This document shows positions 54,697 through 62,946 of a stretch of 64,000 nucleotides of DNA, in pieces. The stretch covers positions 496,001 to 560,000 of the forward strand of contig NZ_LRFG02000002.1 of the NCBI RefSeq assembly GCF_001641755.2, written 5' to 3'. This stretch comes from Microbulbifer flavimaris. GTDB taxonomy: Bacteria; Pseudomonadota; Gammaproteobacteria; Pseudomonadales; Cellvibrionaceae. The notes under the pieces were generated by a model, which was not told the origin of the DNA, ran no database searches, and saw nothing but the letters and a program-made list of their open reading frames with translations. The translations under genes and the position numbers were made by a program. The first letter of the stretch is position 1, and each line of letters opens with the position of its first letter.

Positions 54697-55266
54697 TTAA
54701 AGCCGCCGGCCATCCAATACCAATTCAAATTCAGTGCGACCATTGGCCAGGCAGTGGCCGAGCCATTCTCCCAAAAAGCGGTTGGCCTGCTGTCGCTCGT
54801 CCGCGCCCTCCATTCTCGCGCCCGGCCCCTGCTGGCCTTGCTTTCCGTGACCTCGATGCCCCTGGCGGGCAGCCATCGCCACCGGTTCCGGCAACGGGCC
54901 GCGCCCATCCACAGCTACTACCTCTGCCATACGGGCATCGTGGTAGAGCCGCACCGTCAGTCTCGGCGGTGCCATCCAGTGCTCCCCACCCGAATCCACC
55001 GTGGCGCTCAGGCTTACCTCCGTGGTGTAGCGGGAGCGCTCGAGCACGGCCAGTTCCAGAGCGCCGTGGGGCATCTGGTAGCGCCAGTGCCCCCTGGTGG
55101 GCAGCTCCGGCAGCAGCTTGCAAAGGCGCAGGTAGTTGGCATCACAGTCGGCGTGGTACGCCGGCAGATCCACCGTGTAGGCGGAGTTTGCGCGACTTTT
55201 GCGTACCAATTTGTCGACTTTGCGCTCAATGGTCGCCAGTTGTTTCCGTGGGGTCATTATTGACAC
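54697..55266 (-). CDS. yqiB: YqiB homologue (DUF1249)
   Basis: 189-residue protein matching DUF1249: CDANYLRLCKLLPELPTRG, LELAVLERSRYTTEVSLSA, and PRLTVRLYHDARMAEVVAVD. A Gly/Gln-rich insertion (QGHRGHGKQGQQGPGARM) precedes the C-terminal ERQQANRFLGEWLGHCL. E. coli yqiB lies in the same place between nudF and cpdA. Function unknown. Confidence 0.88.
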   Translation of the reverse strand: MSIMTPRKQLATIERKVDKLVRKSRANSAYTVDLPAYHADCDANYLRLCKLLPELPTRGHWRYQMPHGALELAVLERSRYTTEVSLSATVDSGGEHWMAPPRLTVRLYHDARMAEVVAVDGRGPLPEPVAMAARQGHRGHGKQGQQGPGARMEGADERQQANRFLGEWLGHCLANGRTEFELVLDGRRL

Positions 55267-55322
55267 TCCGGTTGGCTTGCCGCCGTGATTCAGATCTCAG
55301 TTTATGTGCGCGGCACCGTGTT

Positions 55323-56012
55323 TCAGCGCCCGGGCACCTCGTTGTGTGCGCCCGCACGCAATCGTGCTCGGTGACGCTCCAGCCACTGCAGGCTGATGAT
55401 ACTGGCGGCGTTATCGATGGGTGATCCCTCCGGCTCCCCTCCCTCCATGGCCGCGAGCACCTGCTCACAGGGCAGGACCCGCAGGCGTATATCCTCGTGT
55501 TCATGGGACACGCCAAAGTGGCCGCCCGCTTCGCTCAGGTCCACCAGGGCGCAGAACAGGTGCATGCGCTCGCTGCTGCCCCCGGGGCTGGGCAGGTAGC
55601 TGCGGATATAGCGCAGTTCCTCCACCGCGATTCCGGCTTCCTCCAGGACCTCCCGGCGGGCAACCTCCTCGAGCGTTTCGCCCTCTTCCACCATACCCGC
55701 CACCACCTCCAGGCACCAGGGGCCGCCGGCGCGCTCCAGCGCCCCGATGCGGAACTGCTCGGTCAGCGCCACCATGTCCCGTTCGGGATCGTAAAGCAGC
55801 ACCCCCACTGCCGGGTCTCGCACGAATAGTTCACGCTGCATCTCGTCGCTCCAGCCACCCCGGAAGAGACGGTGCCGGAGTTTCAGCCGCAGCATGGTAA
55901 AGAAACCTTTGAAGACCGATTCCCGCTCCAGCACCTCTACCGCTGCTCGGGAAAAAGGCGGGCTGAGATCAGCGGGTTCCTGTCGACTTTTTTCCTCTAC
56001 ATCCCGATTCAT
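55323..56012 (-). CDS. nudF: ADP-ribose pyrophosphatase (NUDIX)
   Basis: 229-residue NUDIX hydrolase that splits ADP-ribose to AMP and ribose-5-phosphate. The Nudix box is complete: GMVEEGETLEEVARREVLEE followed by AGI. VALTEQFRIGALERAGGPW precedes it, and YLPSPGGSSERMHLFCALVD follows it, as in E. coli NudF (209 aa). First gene of the conserved nudF-yqiB-cpdA-yqiA-parE order. Confidence 0.93.
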   Translation of the reverse strand: MNRDVEEKSRQEPADLSPPFSRAAVEVLERESVFKGFFTMLRLKLRHRLFRGGWSDEMQRELFVRDPAVGVLLYDPERDMVALTEQFRIGALERAGGPWCLEVVAGMVEEGETLEEVARREVLEEAGIAVEELRYIRSYLPSPGGSSERMHLFCALVDLSEAGGHFGVSHEHEDIRLRVLPCEQVLAAMEGGEPEGSPIDNAASIISLQWLERHRARLRAGAHNEVPGR

Positions 56013-56057
56013 GGCATTACGTCCGTTGCTGGCGTTTCGATTATTGGATTCTGCATG

Positions 56058-56642
56058 TCAGTATGGCGGGAAGCGGTTCAGTATCAGGGCAGCCTCGTTG
56101 TACAGGCGCTGCTGTTGCTCCTCCGGGCTGCGTGCGCCCATAGCGCGGGAGGGGATGCTACCCCGCCAGAGCGGCACCTGTTCCGGACTCAGCGCATCAA
56201 TCACGAGGTGAACCTGCCGATACTGGCGCACATTGAGTGGCACCTGCCAGCCGAAACCCAAGGGGCCATGGCCTCCGTAGACGCCAAAACGATCTTCGTA
56301 GACCGCGACGCGCTCGGTCCCCTGCAATTGCACACGAACCAGGAAATCAGCCGCATCGGCGCTGGCGGCTGGGCGATAGCGCAGCTGCAGCTGTCCCTCA
56401 ACCGCCTGGCGGGCGCGCTTCAGCTCCAGCGGCGCAACCGGGCCGCTGGCCAGGGGATCCAGTAGGTAATAGGTCTGCAGGCGGGAAAAATTGGCCTGGG
56501 GGTCGTAGTCGACCGCCACTGGCGGCGCCGAAGCGCAGCCGGCCAGCCACAGGCAGGCTGCTGCCAGCAGGGCCAGGGCGGTCCGCGGCGACCAGCTGGT
56601 ACCGGCCGCCGGCTCAGCAATGACAGGGTTTCGAAAAAGCAT
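56058..56642 (-). CDS. DUF4136 lipoprotein (second of two)
   Basis: 194-residue lipoprotein with lipobox WLAGC, then DUF4136 features: VDYDPQANFSRLQTYYLLDP at the start of the mature part, RQAVEGQLQLRYRPAASADA in the middle and a Gly-rich VYGGHGPLGFGW. The family is exported and of unknown function. The ATG at 56642 follows AGGAG by eight bases; six residues further upstream encode the ribosome site and were excluded. It lies between its paralogue and nudF. Confidence 0.85.
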   Translation of the reverse strand: MLFRNPVIAEPAAGTSWSPRTALALLAAACLWLAGCASAPPVAVDYDPQANFSRLQTYYLLDPLASGPVAPLELKRARQAVEGQLQLRYRPAASADAADFLVRVQLQGTERVAVYEDRFGVYGGHGPLGFGWQVPLNVRQYRQVHLVIDALSPEQVPLWRGSIPSRAMGARSPEEQQQRLYNEAALILNRFPPY

Positions 56643-56738
56643 CGGGGATCTCCTACGCACACTTCAGCTTAAGGAGCTCCGGCATCCCTGTCCGGGTTTG
56701 GGGCATTGTCCGGTTTTCCGCACCGGCAGGCAAAAGGC

Positions 56739-57302
56739 TCAGTAAGCGGGGGGCACATCTCGCAGCAGTTCCTGCACCGCAGTGTTCAGGACCCGGCGCC
56801 GCTCGTCGCGGTTCTCTGGACGGGCCAGCAACTTGGTGGCGTTACCGCCCCAGATCACCCGCCCACCGAGGCGACCCAACCCCAAAGTCAGCGTCACCCG
56901 CGGTGCACCCACCTGACTGGGCAGTTCCACCACGCCGCGCTGGGCATTGGAGTCAAACTGGGCATCCCAGCTGGAGTTCTCGGAATCGCTCGCGAACTCC
57001 TCATCGACAATGGCGACCTGGTAGTCCATCACCATGTCCGCCGCAGTGGGGTCCTCCACCAGACGGTAGCCCCGCGACTGCATCAGCGCGGCAACGGTGG
57101 CGCGCAACTCCTCGTCCAGTTCCACCAGCTGCGCCGCAGCCCCCGGGGTTTCACTCAGCGAGGACTGGCCCCAGGCGTAGGTGGAAAAAGCCACAGGCGC
57201 CTCTGCAGGCTGCACCCGCTCTACATCCATGGTTTCGCAAGCCAGTAGCGCCAGCGCGCCAAGCGCCAGAACGGCCAATCGACCGAGGGTTCCAAATTGC
57301 AT
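56739..57302 (-). CDS. DUF4136 lipoprotein (first of two)
   Basis: 187-residue lipoprotein, lipobox LALLAC. The mature part has APVAFSTYAWGQSSLSETPG, a helix TVAALMQSRGYRLVEDPTAA, DMVMDYQVAIVDEE, and a C-terminal ENRDERRRVLNTAVQELLRD. Same DUF4136 family as the next gene but clearly diverged. The ATG at 57302 follows GGGAG by six bases. It starts 67 bases after the MCE gene, in the same direction, so it could be part of that operon. Confidence 0.82.
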   Translation of the reverse strand: MQFGTLGRLAVLALGALALLACETMDVERVQPAEAPVAFSTYAWGQSSLSETPGAAAQLVELDEELRATVAALMQSRGYRLVEDPTAADMVMDYQVAIVDEEFASDSENSSWDAQFDSNAQRGVVELPSQVGAPRVTLTLGLGRLGGRVIWGGNATKLLARPENRDERRRVLNTAVQELLRDVPPAY

Positions 57303-57369
57303 AACGCTCTCCCTGTGTGTTCCTTGTCTCAAGCATCCAGTGACACTGCTCATGGGTTAGGTTGCAGTG

Positions 57370-59709
57370 TCATTTTGTCGGCGCTTCGCTGGCATATAGT
57401 TCTATTTTAGGACGCCAACCAAGCCACTCGGGTTCCGGTTCGGGATACAGTGGGTAATGACTGCCGGATTCCACCTCCCGCCCCATGGCCGGCCGCTCCG
57501 GTGTCGCAAACGCGATACCGCCATCCAGCAATGCCCGCGCCGACTCGGTATGGACTGTGATTCCGGTTCTCAGTCCGAAGTTCATATCGATGCCACTGGC
57601 GTTCCAGAATACCGTGTGCTCGCGCACCAGTGGGCGATAACGCGGTTCGATATAGACGTAGATGTACACCCGGTCCGCCAGCTCCCCCAGCGCGTAGCCG
57701 GTGACCTCGCCCACCTGCACCTGACGGTAGTAAACCGGGCTCCCGGTGCGCAGGGAGCCCCGTCGCGGCGCATTGAGAATGACCGTCAGCCCCGGGCGCA
57801 TCAGGGTCTCCGCCAGATCCTGCCGGGGTGGCTGCAACTCGGCGGAAAACTCGGTCTGCGGCGCCCCCAGTCCCGGCTCGATGGCCAGGTAGCGGCCGGT
57901 GATCAGAGTGTCCACGTTGGCGACATTTTCCAGCCCGATTTCCGGCCCCACCACCCAGAGGCGAGCGCCCTCCCGCGCAAACTGTTCGGCGCGGTGAAAC
58001 AGCGTGGCCCGCGCCCGCACTGTCGTCAGGTCCCGACCCAGCCGCAGGCGCCGTACTTCGCCCACCTGAATGCCGCGATAGCGAATGGCCGCCCCCTCCT
58101 TGATCCCCTCGGCCGAGGGCAGCTCGATGGTGATATCGAGCCCTTCCTCGAAGGCGTCTTCGCGACTCGGGTACAGTGGGAAGGTTTCGCCGCTCTTGGC
58201 CGGCGCAGAGTTCTCGCGCGCGCGACGGCTGCTGCCAAACGCGATCCCCCCGCGCACCAGTGACAGCAGGGAGTCCGCCTCCACCTCGAGCCCGGACAGG
58301 CTGGCACTGGCGCGCAGGCCGCTCACATTCCAGAAGCGCGTGCGGCTGTGCACCAGGTGCGCATAGCGAGGCTGGATGACCACAAATACCGTGACGCCGG
58401 AACCATCCCGGTTGAGCTCCAGGCCCTGCACGCGCCCAACCTCGATGCGGCGAAAGTAGACGGAAGCGCCCCGCTGCAGAGAGCCGGGGTCGCGGGCATT
58501 GAGCTTCAAATGCAGACCGGGTACACGGGGATCCCGCTGTGGCGCGTCGGCATAGGCGGAGAACTCCCGCACCGATCGCTCCCCACGCCGCAGGTCTACC
58601 TCGATGCGATTGCCCTCCAGCAACTGGCTGAGCCCGGAGGAGATATCGATGGTGGGCGAGGCCATCCAGAAACGGGTGTTGTCAGTGAGCAGGTCGTCGG
58701 TGATGGGGTCCATCAATACCTCGACCGCCATGCCGCTCAGGGTTGGCCTTGCCTTGGTATCGCTGACCTCGCCAACCTTGATGCCCTGATAGACCACCGG
58801 GGTACTGCCCGGTGTGACATTGACGCCTCGATCGAAATTGAGGGTAATGGGAATCCCCGCGTCGGCGTCGGCGAAACTGTCGTAGAGTGAAAATTCCTGG
58901 CCGTTCTTGGCCAGCGGTGACTGGCGCTGCTTTTCGGGCGTATAGAAGCTGACCCCGCCGGCGAGCAGGGATGCGATGGACTCCACATCCACCTTCACCC
59001 CACTGATGCCGCCCTCGATCGAGACACCCGAGCTGTTCCAGAAGCGGCTGCCACGATGCACCAGGTGGGCATACTTCTTGCGGATGAACAGCTCGATCTC
59101 CACTTCGGTATCGTTATCCGAGAGCCGGTAACTCTCGACCTCACCCACCTCCAGTTGTCGATAGTAGACCGGCGAACCCCGGTTGAGGGAGCCCAGTCGC
59201 GGGGCCCGCACCAGAACACGCAACCCCTCCCCCGACACCTGCGCCGGTGGCTGCGCGAGGGCGACGAACTCCCGCTGCGGGGCACCTGTACCGGGTTCCA
59301 CGGCGATATAGTTACCCGACACCAGGGTCTCGAGACCACGGATCCCGGTGACCGAAAACTCCGGCCTCACCAGCCAGAAGCGACTGCCCCTGACCAGCAG
59401 GAATTCGGCACTCCGGTTGAACTCCACCTCGGCAAGCACCCCGTCGGCACCATCCAGCTCTTCGGCTCCCGGCACCAGGCGAAACTCCCGCACGACACCG
59501 ATATCGACACCCGAATATTTCACCACCGTCTTGCCCTGCACCAGGCCATCGCCAGACGGGAAGAGGATCTCTGCGCGGATATCCCCCTGGGTAACGTCCT
59601 TGTACAGAAGCCAGACGGCGATGATGGCCGCAATCAGTGGCAGCAACCACACCAGCGGCAGGCCGCGGCTGCGCTTCAATTGCGCCTCGGGAATCTGCGA
59701 CTCAGCCAT
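57370..59709 (-). CDS. MCE-domain lipid transport protein (LetB/PqiB-like), six MCE repeats
   Basis: 779-residue protein with an N-terminal inner-membrane helix (about 18-38: LPLVWLLPLIAAIIAVWLLY) and six MCE repeats. Recognisable cores are VVKYSGVDIGVVREF, VYYRQLEVGEVESY, VVYQGIKVGEVSD, VYFRRIEVGRVQGL, IRYRGIQVGEVRRL and VYYRQVQVGEVTGY. E. coli LetB has seven repeats and PqiB three; both form hollow periplasmic tubes that bridge inner and outer membrane for phospholipids. Its ATG overlaps the stop of the upstream PqiA-like gene by eight bases. Confidence 0.9.
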   Translation of the reverse strand: MAESQIPEAQLKRSRGLPLVWLLPLIAAIIAVWLLYKDVTQGDIRAEILFPSGDGLVQGKTVVKYSGVDIGVVREFRLVPGAEELDGADGVLAEVEFNRSAEFLLVRGSRFWLVRPEFSVTGIRGLETLVSGNYIAVEPGTGAPQREFVALAQPPAQVSGEGLRVLVRAPRLGSLNRGSPVYYRQLEVGEVESYRLSDNDTEVEIELFIRKKYAHLVHRGSRFWNSSGVSIEGGISGVKVDVESIASLLAGGVSFYTPEKQRQSPLAKNGQEFSLYDSFADADAGIPITLNFDRGVNVTPGSTPVVYQGIKVGEVSDTKARPTLSGMAVEVLMDPITDDLLTDNTRFWMASPTIDISSGLSQLLEGNRIEVDLRRGERSVREFSAYADAPQRDPRVPGLHLKLNARDPGSLQRGASVYFRRIEVGRVQGLELNRDGSGVTVFVVIQPRYAHLVHSRTRFWNVSGLRASASLSGLEVEADSLLSLVRGGIAFGSSRRARENSAPAKSGETFPLYPSREDAFEEGLDITIELPSAEGIKEGAAIRYRGIQVGEVRRLRLGRDLTTVRARATLFHRAEQFAREGARLWVVGPEIGLENVANVDTLITGRYLAIEPGLGAPQTEFSAELQPPRQDLAETLMRPGLTVILNAPRRGSLRTGSPVYYRQVQVGEVTGYALGELADRVYIYVYIEPRYRPLVREHTVFWNASGIDMNFGLRTGITVHTESARALLDGGIAFATPERPAMGREVESGSHYPLYPEPEPEWLGWRPKIELYASEAPTK

Positions 59710-60394
59710 CGCCCACCTCTTCGGCAGGCTCTCGGTCTCCCCCCGCACGCCAATCCTCAACCGGTTCTGAATTGCGGCGATATCGGGCATCCCAAAGCAG
59801 GCGCGGATCGAAGGTGCGCACCGCCATCATGGTCACGACCACCACAGTGGCAAAGGCAGTGCTGCCGGGACCGGCACGCACCTCGGCAATAGCGCCCATA
59901 TTCACCAGCGCCACCAGAATGGAAATCATGAACAGGTCCAGCAGGGACCAGCGACCGATGGCCGCCACCACCCGGTAGACACGCATGCTCTGCATCGGGT
60001 TGCGCGGCCCGCGCCACTGAACCTGCAGCAGCAGGATCACCAGCCCCACCAGTTTCATCACCGGCACCGCAACACTGGCGATAAACACGATCAGGGCGAT
60101 GCCCCACAGGCCATTGGCATAGAGCTCCAGGGTGCCGCCAATAATCGTGCTCGGCTCCCCAGAGCCCAGGTAAATGACCGTCATCACCGGCAGGATATTG
60201 GCGGGCACCAGCAGGAAGGTACCGGTGAGCACCAGCGCCCAGGTCAACATCAGGCTGCGCTCAATACGATCATGCACGGTGGCTCCACAGCGAGTGCAAC
60301 GGCCGCGAGTCTCCCCGGGTGGCAATCGCATCAACTGGTGGCAACACAGGCAGGTGCAGAGGCCATTTTCCAGTGCGGCTTCCGCACGGCTCAC
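59702..60394 (-). CDS. PqiA/LetA-type membrane protein, second half-unit
   Basis: 230-residue inner-membrane protein: a zinc-ribbon-like CLCCHQLMRLPPGETRGRC followed by CGA, then four transmembrane helices (about 50-72, 95-125, 140-165, 170-190). It is one PqiA domain; E. coli PqiA and LetA carry two in a single chain. The GTG at 60394 overlaps the TGA of the preceding gene (GTGA). Together with the preceding gene it would equal one LetA. Confidence 0.85.
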   Translation of the reverse strand: MSRAEAALENGLCTCLCCHQLMRLPPGETRGRCTRCGATVHDRIERSLMLTWALVLTGTFLLVPANILPVMTVIYLGSGEPSTIIGGTLELYANGLWGIALIVFIASVAVPVMKLVGLVILLLQVQWRGPRNPMQSMRVYRVVAAIGRWSLLDLFMISILVALVNMGAIAEVRAGPGSTAFATVVVVTMMAVRTFDPRLLWDARYRRNSEPVEDWRAGGDREPAEEVGDG

Positions 60395-61059
60395 GAGGTC
60401 ACCTCTCCGGCCTGACTGGCCGCAGCCGCGGCCCGGCGTCGCGCCATGCGCCGCCACACCGATTGCTGGTCGAAGGACAGTAGCGTCAAGTTGGAGAGCA
60501 CCATCAGGCCAACAAAGCAGTAGAGCCCGCTCTCCACCACCATCTTACCCAGGCTCTGCATCTTGATCAGAGCCACCAGCACACCGAGCATATAAACATC
60601 CAGCATGGCCCACTCCCTGATGTGCTGATACCAGCGCACCGCCCGGGATACCGGTCGATCCAGCGCTCCCCAGAGGCAGCCGAGACTGATAAACGCCAGC
60701 AGCAAGAAACGGGTAAATGGCGCCACCACACTGCAGAACAATACGAGAGAAGCCAGCCAGATGTAGCCGGCTTTAAACAGGGAGAAAACACCATTAAACA
60801 GCGTGTTTTCCGAGCCGACGATAATGATGGAGAAGTTCAGCAGCGGCAGGGTGGCGGCGGGAATGAAAAGCAGCAAGCCACTGATACTGAGCGCCGCTGT
60901 GTAGTGAATGCTGCGGGCAGGGTTGCGATTGATCAACGCGGCGCAGCGGGGGCAGACCAGCTTGCCACCGGGCGGGGCGGTGCAGTTGCCGAGCAACAGG
61001 TCGCACTCGTGGCAGGCTCGCTGCCAGCCACTGGCGGAATCGGTAGCACCCTGCTGCAT
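60391..61059 (-). CDS. PqiA/LetA-type membrane protein, first half-unit
   Basis: 222-residue protein with a paired-cysteine zinc ribbon (CHECDLLLGN then LVCPRCAALINRNP) and four transmembrane helices. Typical PqiA segments include FIPAATLPLLNFSIIIVGSE and MLDVYMLGVLVALIKMQSLG. The start is uncertain: the ATG at 61059 lacks a good ribosome site, but the frame further upstream overlaps the tolC start region antisense and does not look like protein. It heads the pqiA-pqiA-MCE unit and is divergent from tolC. Confidence 0.82.
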   Translation of the reverse strand: MQQGATDSASGWQRACHECDLLLGNCTAPPGGKLVCPRCAALINRNPARSIHYTAALSISGLLLFIPAATLPLLNFSIIIVGSENTLFNGVFSLFKAGYIWLASLVLFCSVVAPFTRFLLLAFISLGCLWGALDRPVSRAVRWYQHIREWAMLDVYMLGVLVALIKMQSLGKMVVESGLYCFVGLMVLSNLTLLSFDQQSVWRRMARRRAAAAASQAGEVTS

Positions 61060-61351
61060 CGGTGAGAAACACCCATTCGAATCGTTCGTGCATCCAAACG
61101 CAGGGCGGCGGCGTCTATAGAGGGACCACAAGCCGCCAACTGGCGTCGCCTGTGTCTCCCGGCCGCCCCCGCAGTGAGTAACCGCACATTCATGTCGGTT
61201 CAACGAAGATATACCAAAAAGGGGGCTCCGTCGCCTCGACGCCCCCACAGGTGGGGGGTACACTCTCGCGACTTGAAGGCCCGCCAGCGGGCCCGGCCAG
61301 TGGGGAGACTGGCATGTTTGAGACCGCATCCACCACAGGAAGTAGAGATCA
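61060..61351. other. 292-bp divergent region between the PqiA-like genes and tolC
   Basis: TACACT at 61259-61264 is a plausible -10 for tolC with TCGACG 18 bases upstream as a weak -35. Between them lies a C/G palindrome (GCCCCCACAGGTGGGGGG). No gene is apparent. Confidence 0.35.
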
Positions 61352-62839
61352 ATGAAAAGAATTGAGTCCACCCGCAGGCGCAGCAACAGCGCCCGTCGCC
61401 CCCTGAAATCACTGCTGGCGGCCGCCCTCCTGGGCCTCAGTGGCATGCAGGCCCAGGCCGACACCCTGTGGGAGATCTACCTGCAGGCACTGGACAACGA
61501 CCCGCAACTGGCGGCGGATCGCGCTGCCTTTGAGGCTGGCCTGGAAGCCAAAAACCTGGGCCGCTCCGCGCTGCTGCCGCAGATCAATGGTAATGCCGAA
61601 CACAGCAGCACCAGCTCCAACTCCACCCAGTTTGATTACACGTTCGGTCCGAACAACGTGATCTCCATCCCCAACAGTCGGAATACCGACGTCGATGATG
61701 AGGTGTACTCTGCACGACTGGACCAGGCCATTTTCGACCTGCCGGCCTGGTTCGGCTACCAGCAGGGCAAGTCCGTCAGCGAACAGGCAGCAGCAGAGTT
61801 CAGTGCCAACCAGCAGGAGATGATGCTGCGGGTGGCCACCACCTATTTCAATGTACTGCGCGCCTACGACGTCCTGGAAGCCGCCAAGGCGGAGGAGGAA
61901 GCCCTGGCCAAGCAGCTGGAGCAGACCCGCCAGCGCTTCGAGGTGGGCCTGACCGCGATTACCGATGTGTACGACAGCCAGGCGGCCTACGAAAACGCCG
62001 TCGCCCGCCGCCTGACCGCGGAAGACAACCTGCTCAGCAATTTCGACGCCCTGTCGATTCTCACCGGTACCGAGCACGACCAGGTGGCACCACTGGAGGA
62101 CGGCTTTACCGTCGCCCCGCCGGAACCTGCCGAGCGCACCGCCTGGGTGGATTTCGCGTTACAGAACAATTTCGACCTGAAAGCGGCCAGCCTTGCCGCA
62201 GATGCGGCGCGCAGCAGCGCCCGCGCCGCGGCGGCCGAGCACCTGCCGACGCTGTACGGTTCCGTGAGCTACTCCGACTTCAGCCGTGAAGGCAGCTCGT
62301 CAACGTCTGTGCCCGGCGAACCCACGGTTGAACTGCCGATCAACACCTCGACCGAGAGCACCGTCACCGCACTGACCCTCAACGTGCCGATCTTCACCGG
62401 TGGCCGCCTGAGCGCCAGCCGCCGCGAGGCCCGTAACCTGTCGTTCCAGGCCCAGGACCTGCGCAACCTGGTACAGCGCAACACCATCCAGGATACCCGC
62501 ACCCTGCACCGCAACCTGGTGACCGACGTGTCCCGGGTCAGAGCGCGGGAGCAGGCGGTGATTTCCGCCCAGGCGGCCCTGGAAGCGAACCAGGCGGGCT
62601 ACGAGGTGGGCACCCGCAATATCGTCGACGTGTTGCTGGCCCAGCGGACCCTGTTCCAGTCCAAGACGGACTACGCCAACGCCGTTTACGACTATATCGA
62701 CAATACCCTGCGCCTGAAGCGCGTGGCCGGCTTGCTGGCCCCAGCGGACCTGCAGGAGCTGGAAGCGAAGCTAAACCCGGCGACCCCGGTTGTCCGGGTC
62801 GGCGAGGCCGCTGCCACTGCAGCCGAGCCAACCAAGTAA
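61352..62839 (+). CDS. tolC: TolC-family outer-membrane channel
   Basis: 495-residue protein, same length as E. coli TolC precursor (493). Signal peptide 1-36 (MQAQAD). Two homologous halves each contain long helices: ISEQAAAEF-type helices around 135-220 and RTLHRNLVTDVSRVRAREQA around 385-440. YEVGTRNIVDVLLAQRTLFQ matches the second-half signature V-G-T-R-x-x-x-D-V-L, while FEVGLTAITDVYDSQAAYEN is its first-half counterpart. TolC is the outer-membrane exit duct for type I secretion and RND efflux. Position opposite the nudF-parE block matches E. coli. Confidence 0.93.
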   Translation: MKRIESTRRRSNSARRPLKSLLAAALLGLSGMQAQADTLWEIYLQALDNDPQLAADRAAFEAGLEAKNLGRSALLPQINGNAEHSSTSSNSTQFDYTFGPNNVISIPNSRNTDVDDEVYSARLDQAIFDLPAWFGYQQGKSVSEQAAAEFSANQQEMMLRVATTYFNVLRAYDVLEAAKAEEEALAKQLEQTRQRFEVGLTAITDVYDSQAAYENAVARRLTAEDNLLSNFDALSILTGTEHDQVAPLEDGFTVAPPEPAERTAWVDFALQNNFDLKAASLAADAARSSARAAAAEHLPTLYGSVSYSDFSREGSSSTSVPGEPTVELPINTSTESTVTALTLNVPIFTGGRLSASRREARNLSFQAQDLRNLVQRNTIQDTRTLHRNLVTDVSRVRAREQAVISAQAALEANQAGYEVGTRNIVDVLLAQRTLFQSKTDYANAVYDYIDNTLRLKRVAGLLAPADLQELEAKLNPATPVVRVGEAAATAAEPTK

Positions 62840-62876
62840 CGGCGCAGTGCGGCTGGCGATCAAACGCCAGGAACCA

Positions 62877-62905
62877 AAAGCGGGGCCCAGGCCCCGCTTT
62901 TTTGT
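62877..62905 (+). terminator. intrinsic terminator of tolC
   Basis: AAAAGCGGGGCC pairs with GGCCCCGCTTTT with a two-base loop and continues into further T residues. Twelve base pairs. Confidence 0.9.
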
Positions 62906-62946
62906 TTCGCTCACTGACAGCTATTCAGCCTCCCCATTCCCGGCGA

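Noticed and set aside
61241..61259. C/G palindrome upstream of tolC resembling the MalT-like pairs
   Set aside because: Lacks the AGG/GATG end of the boxes and lies outside the sugar island; in GC-rich DNA a short C-run/G-run palindrome is easily fortuitous.
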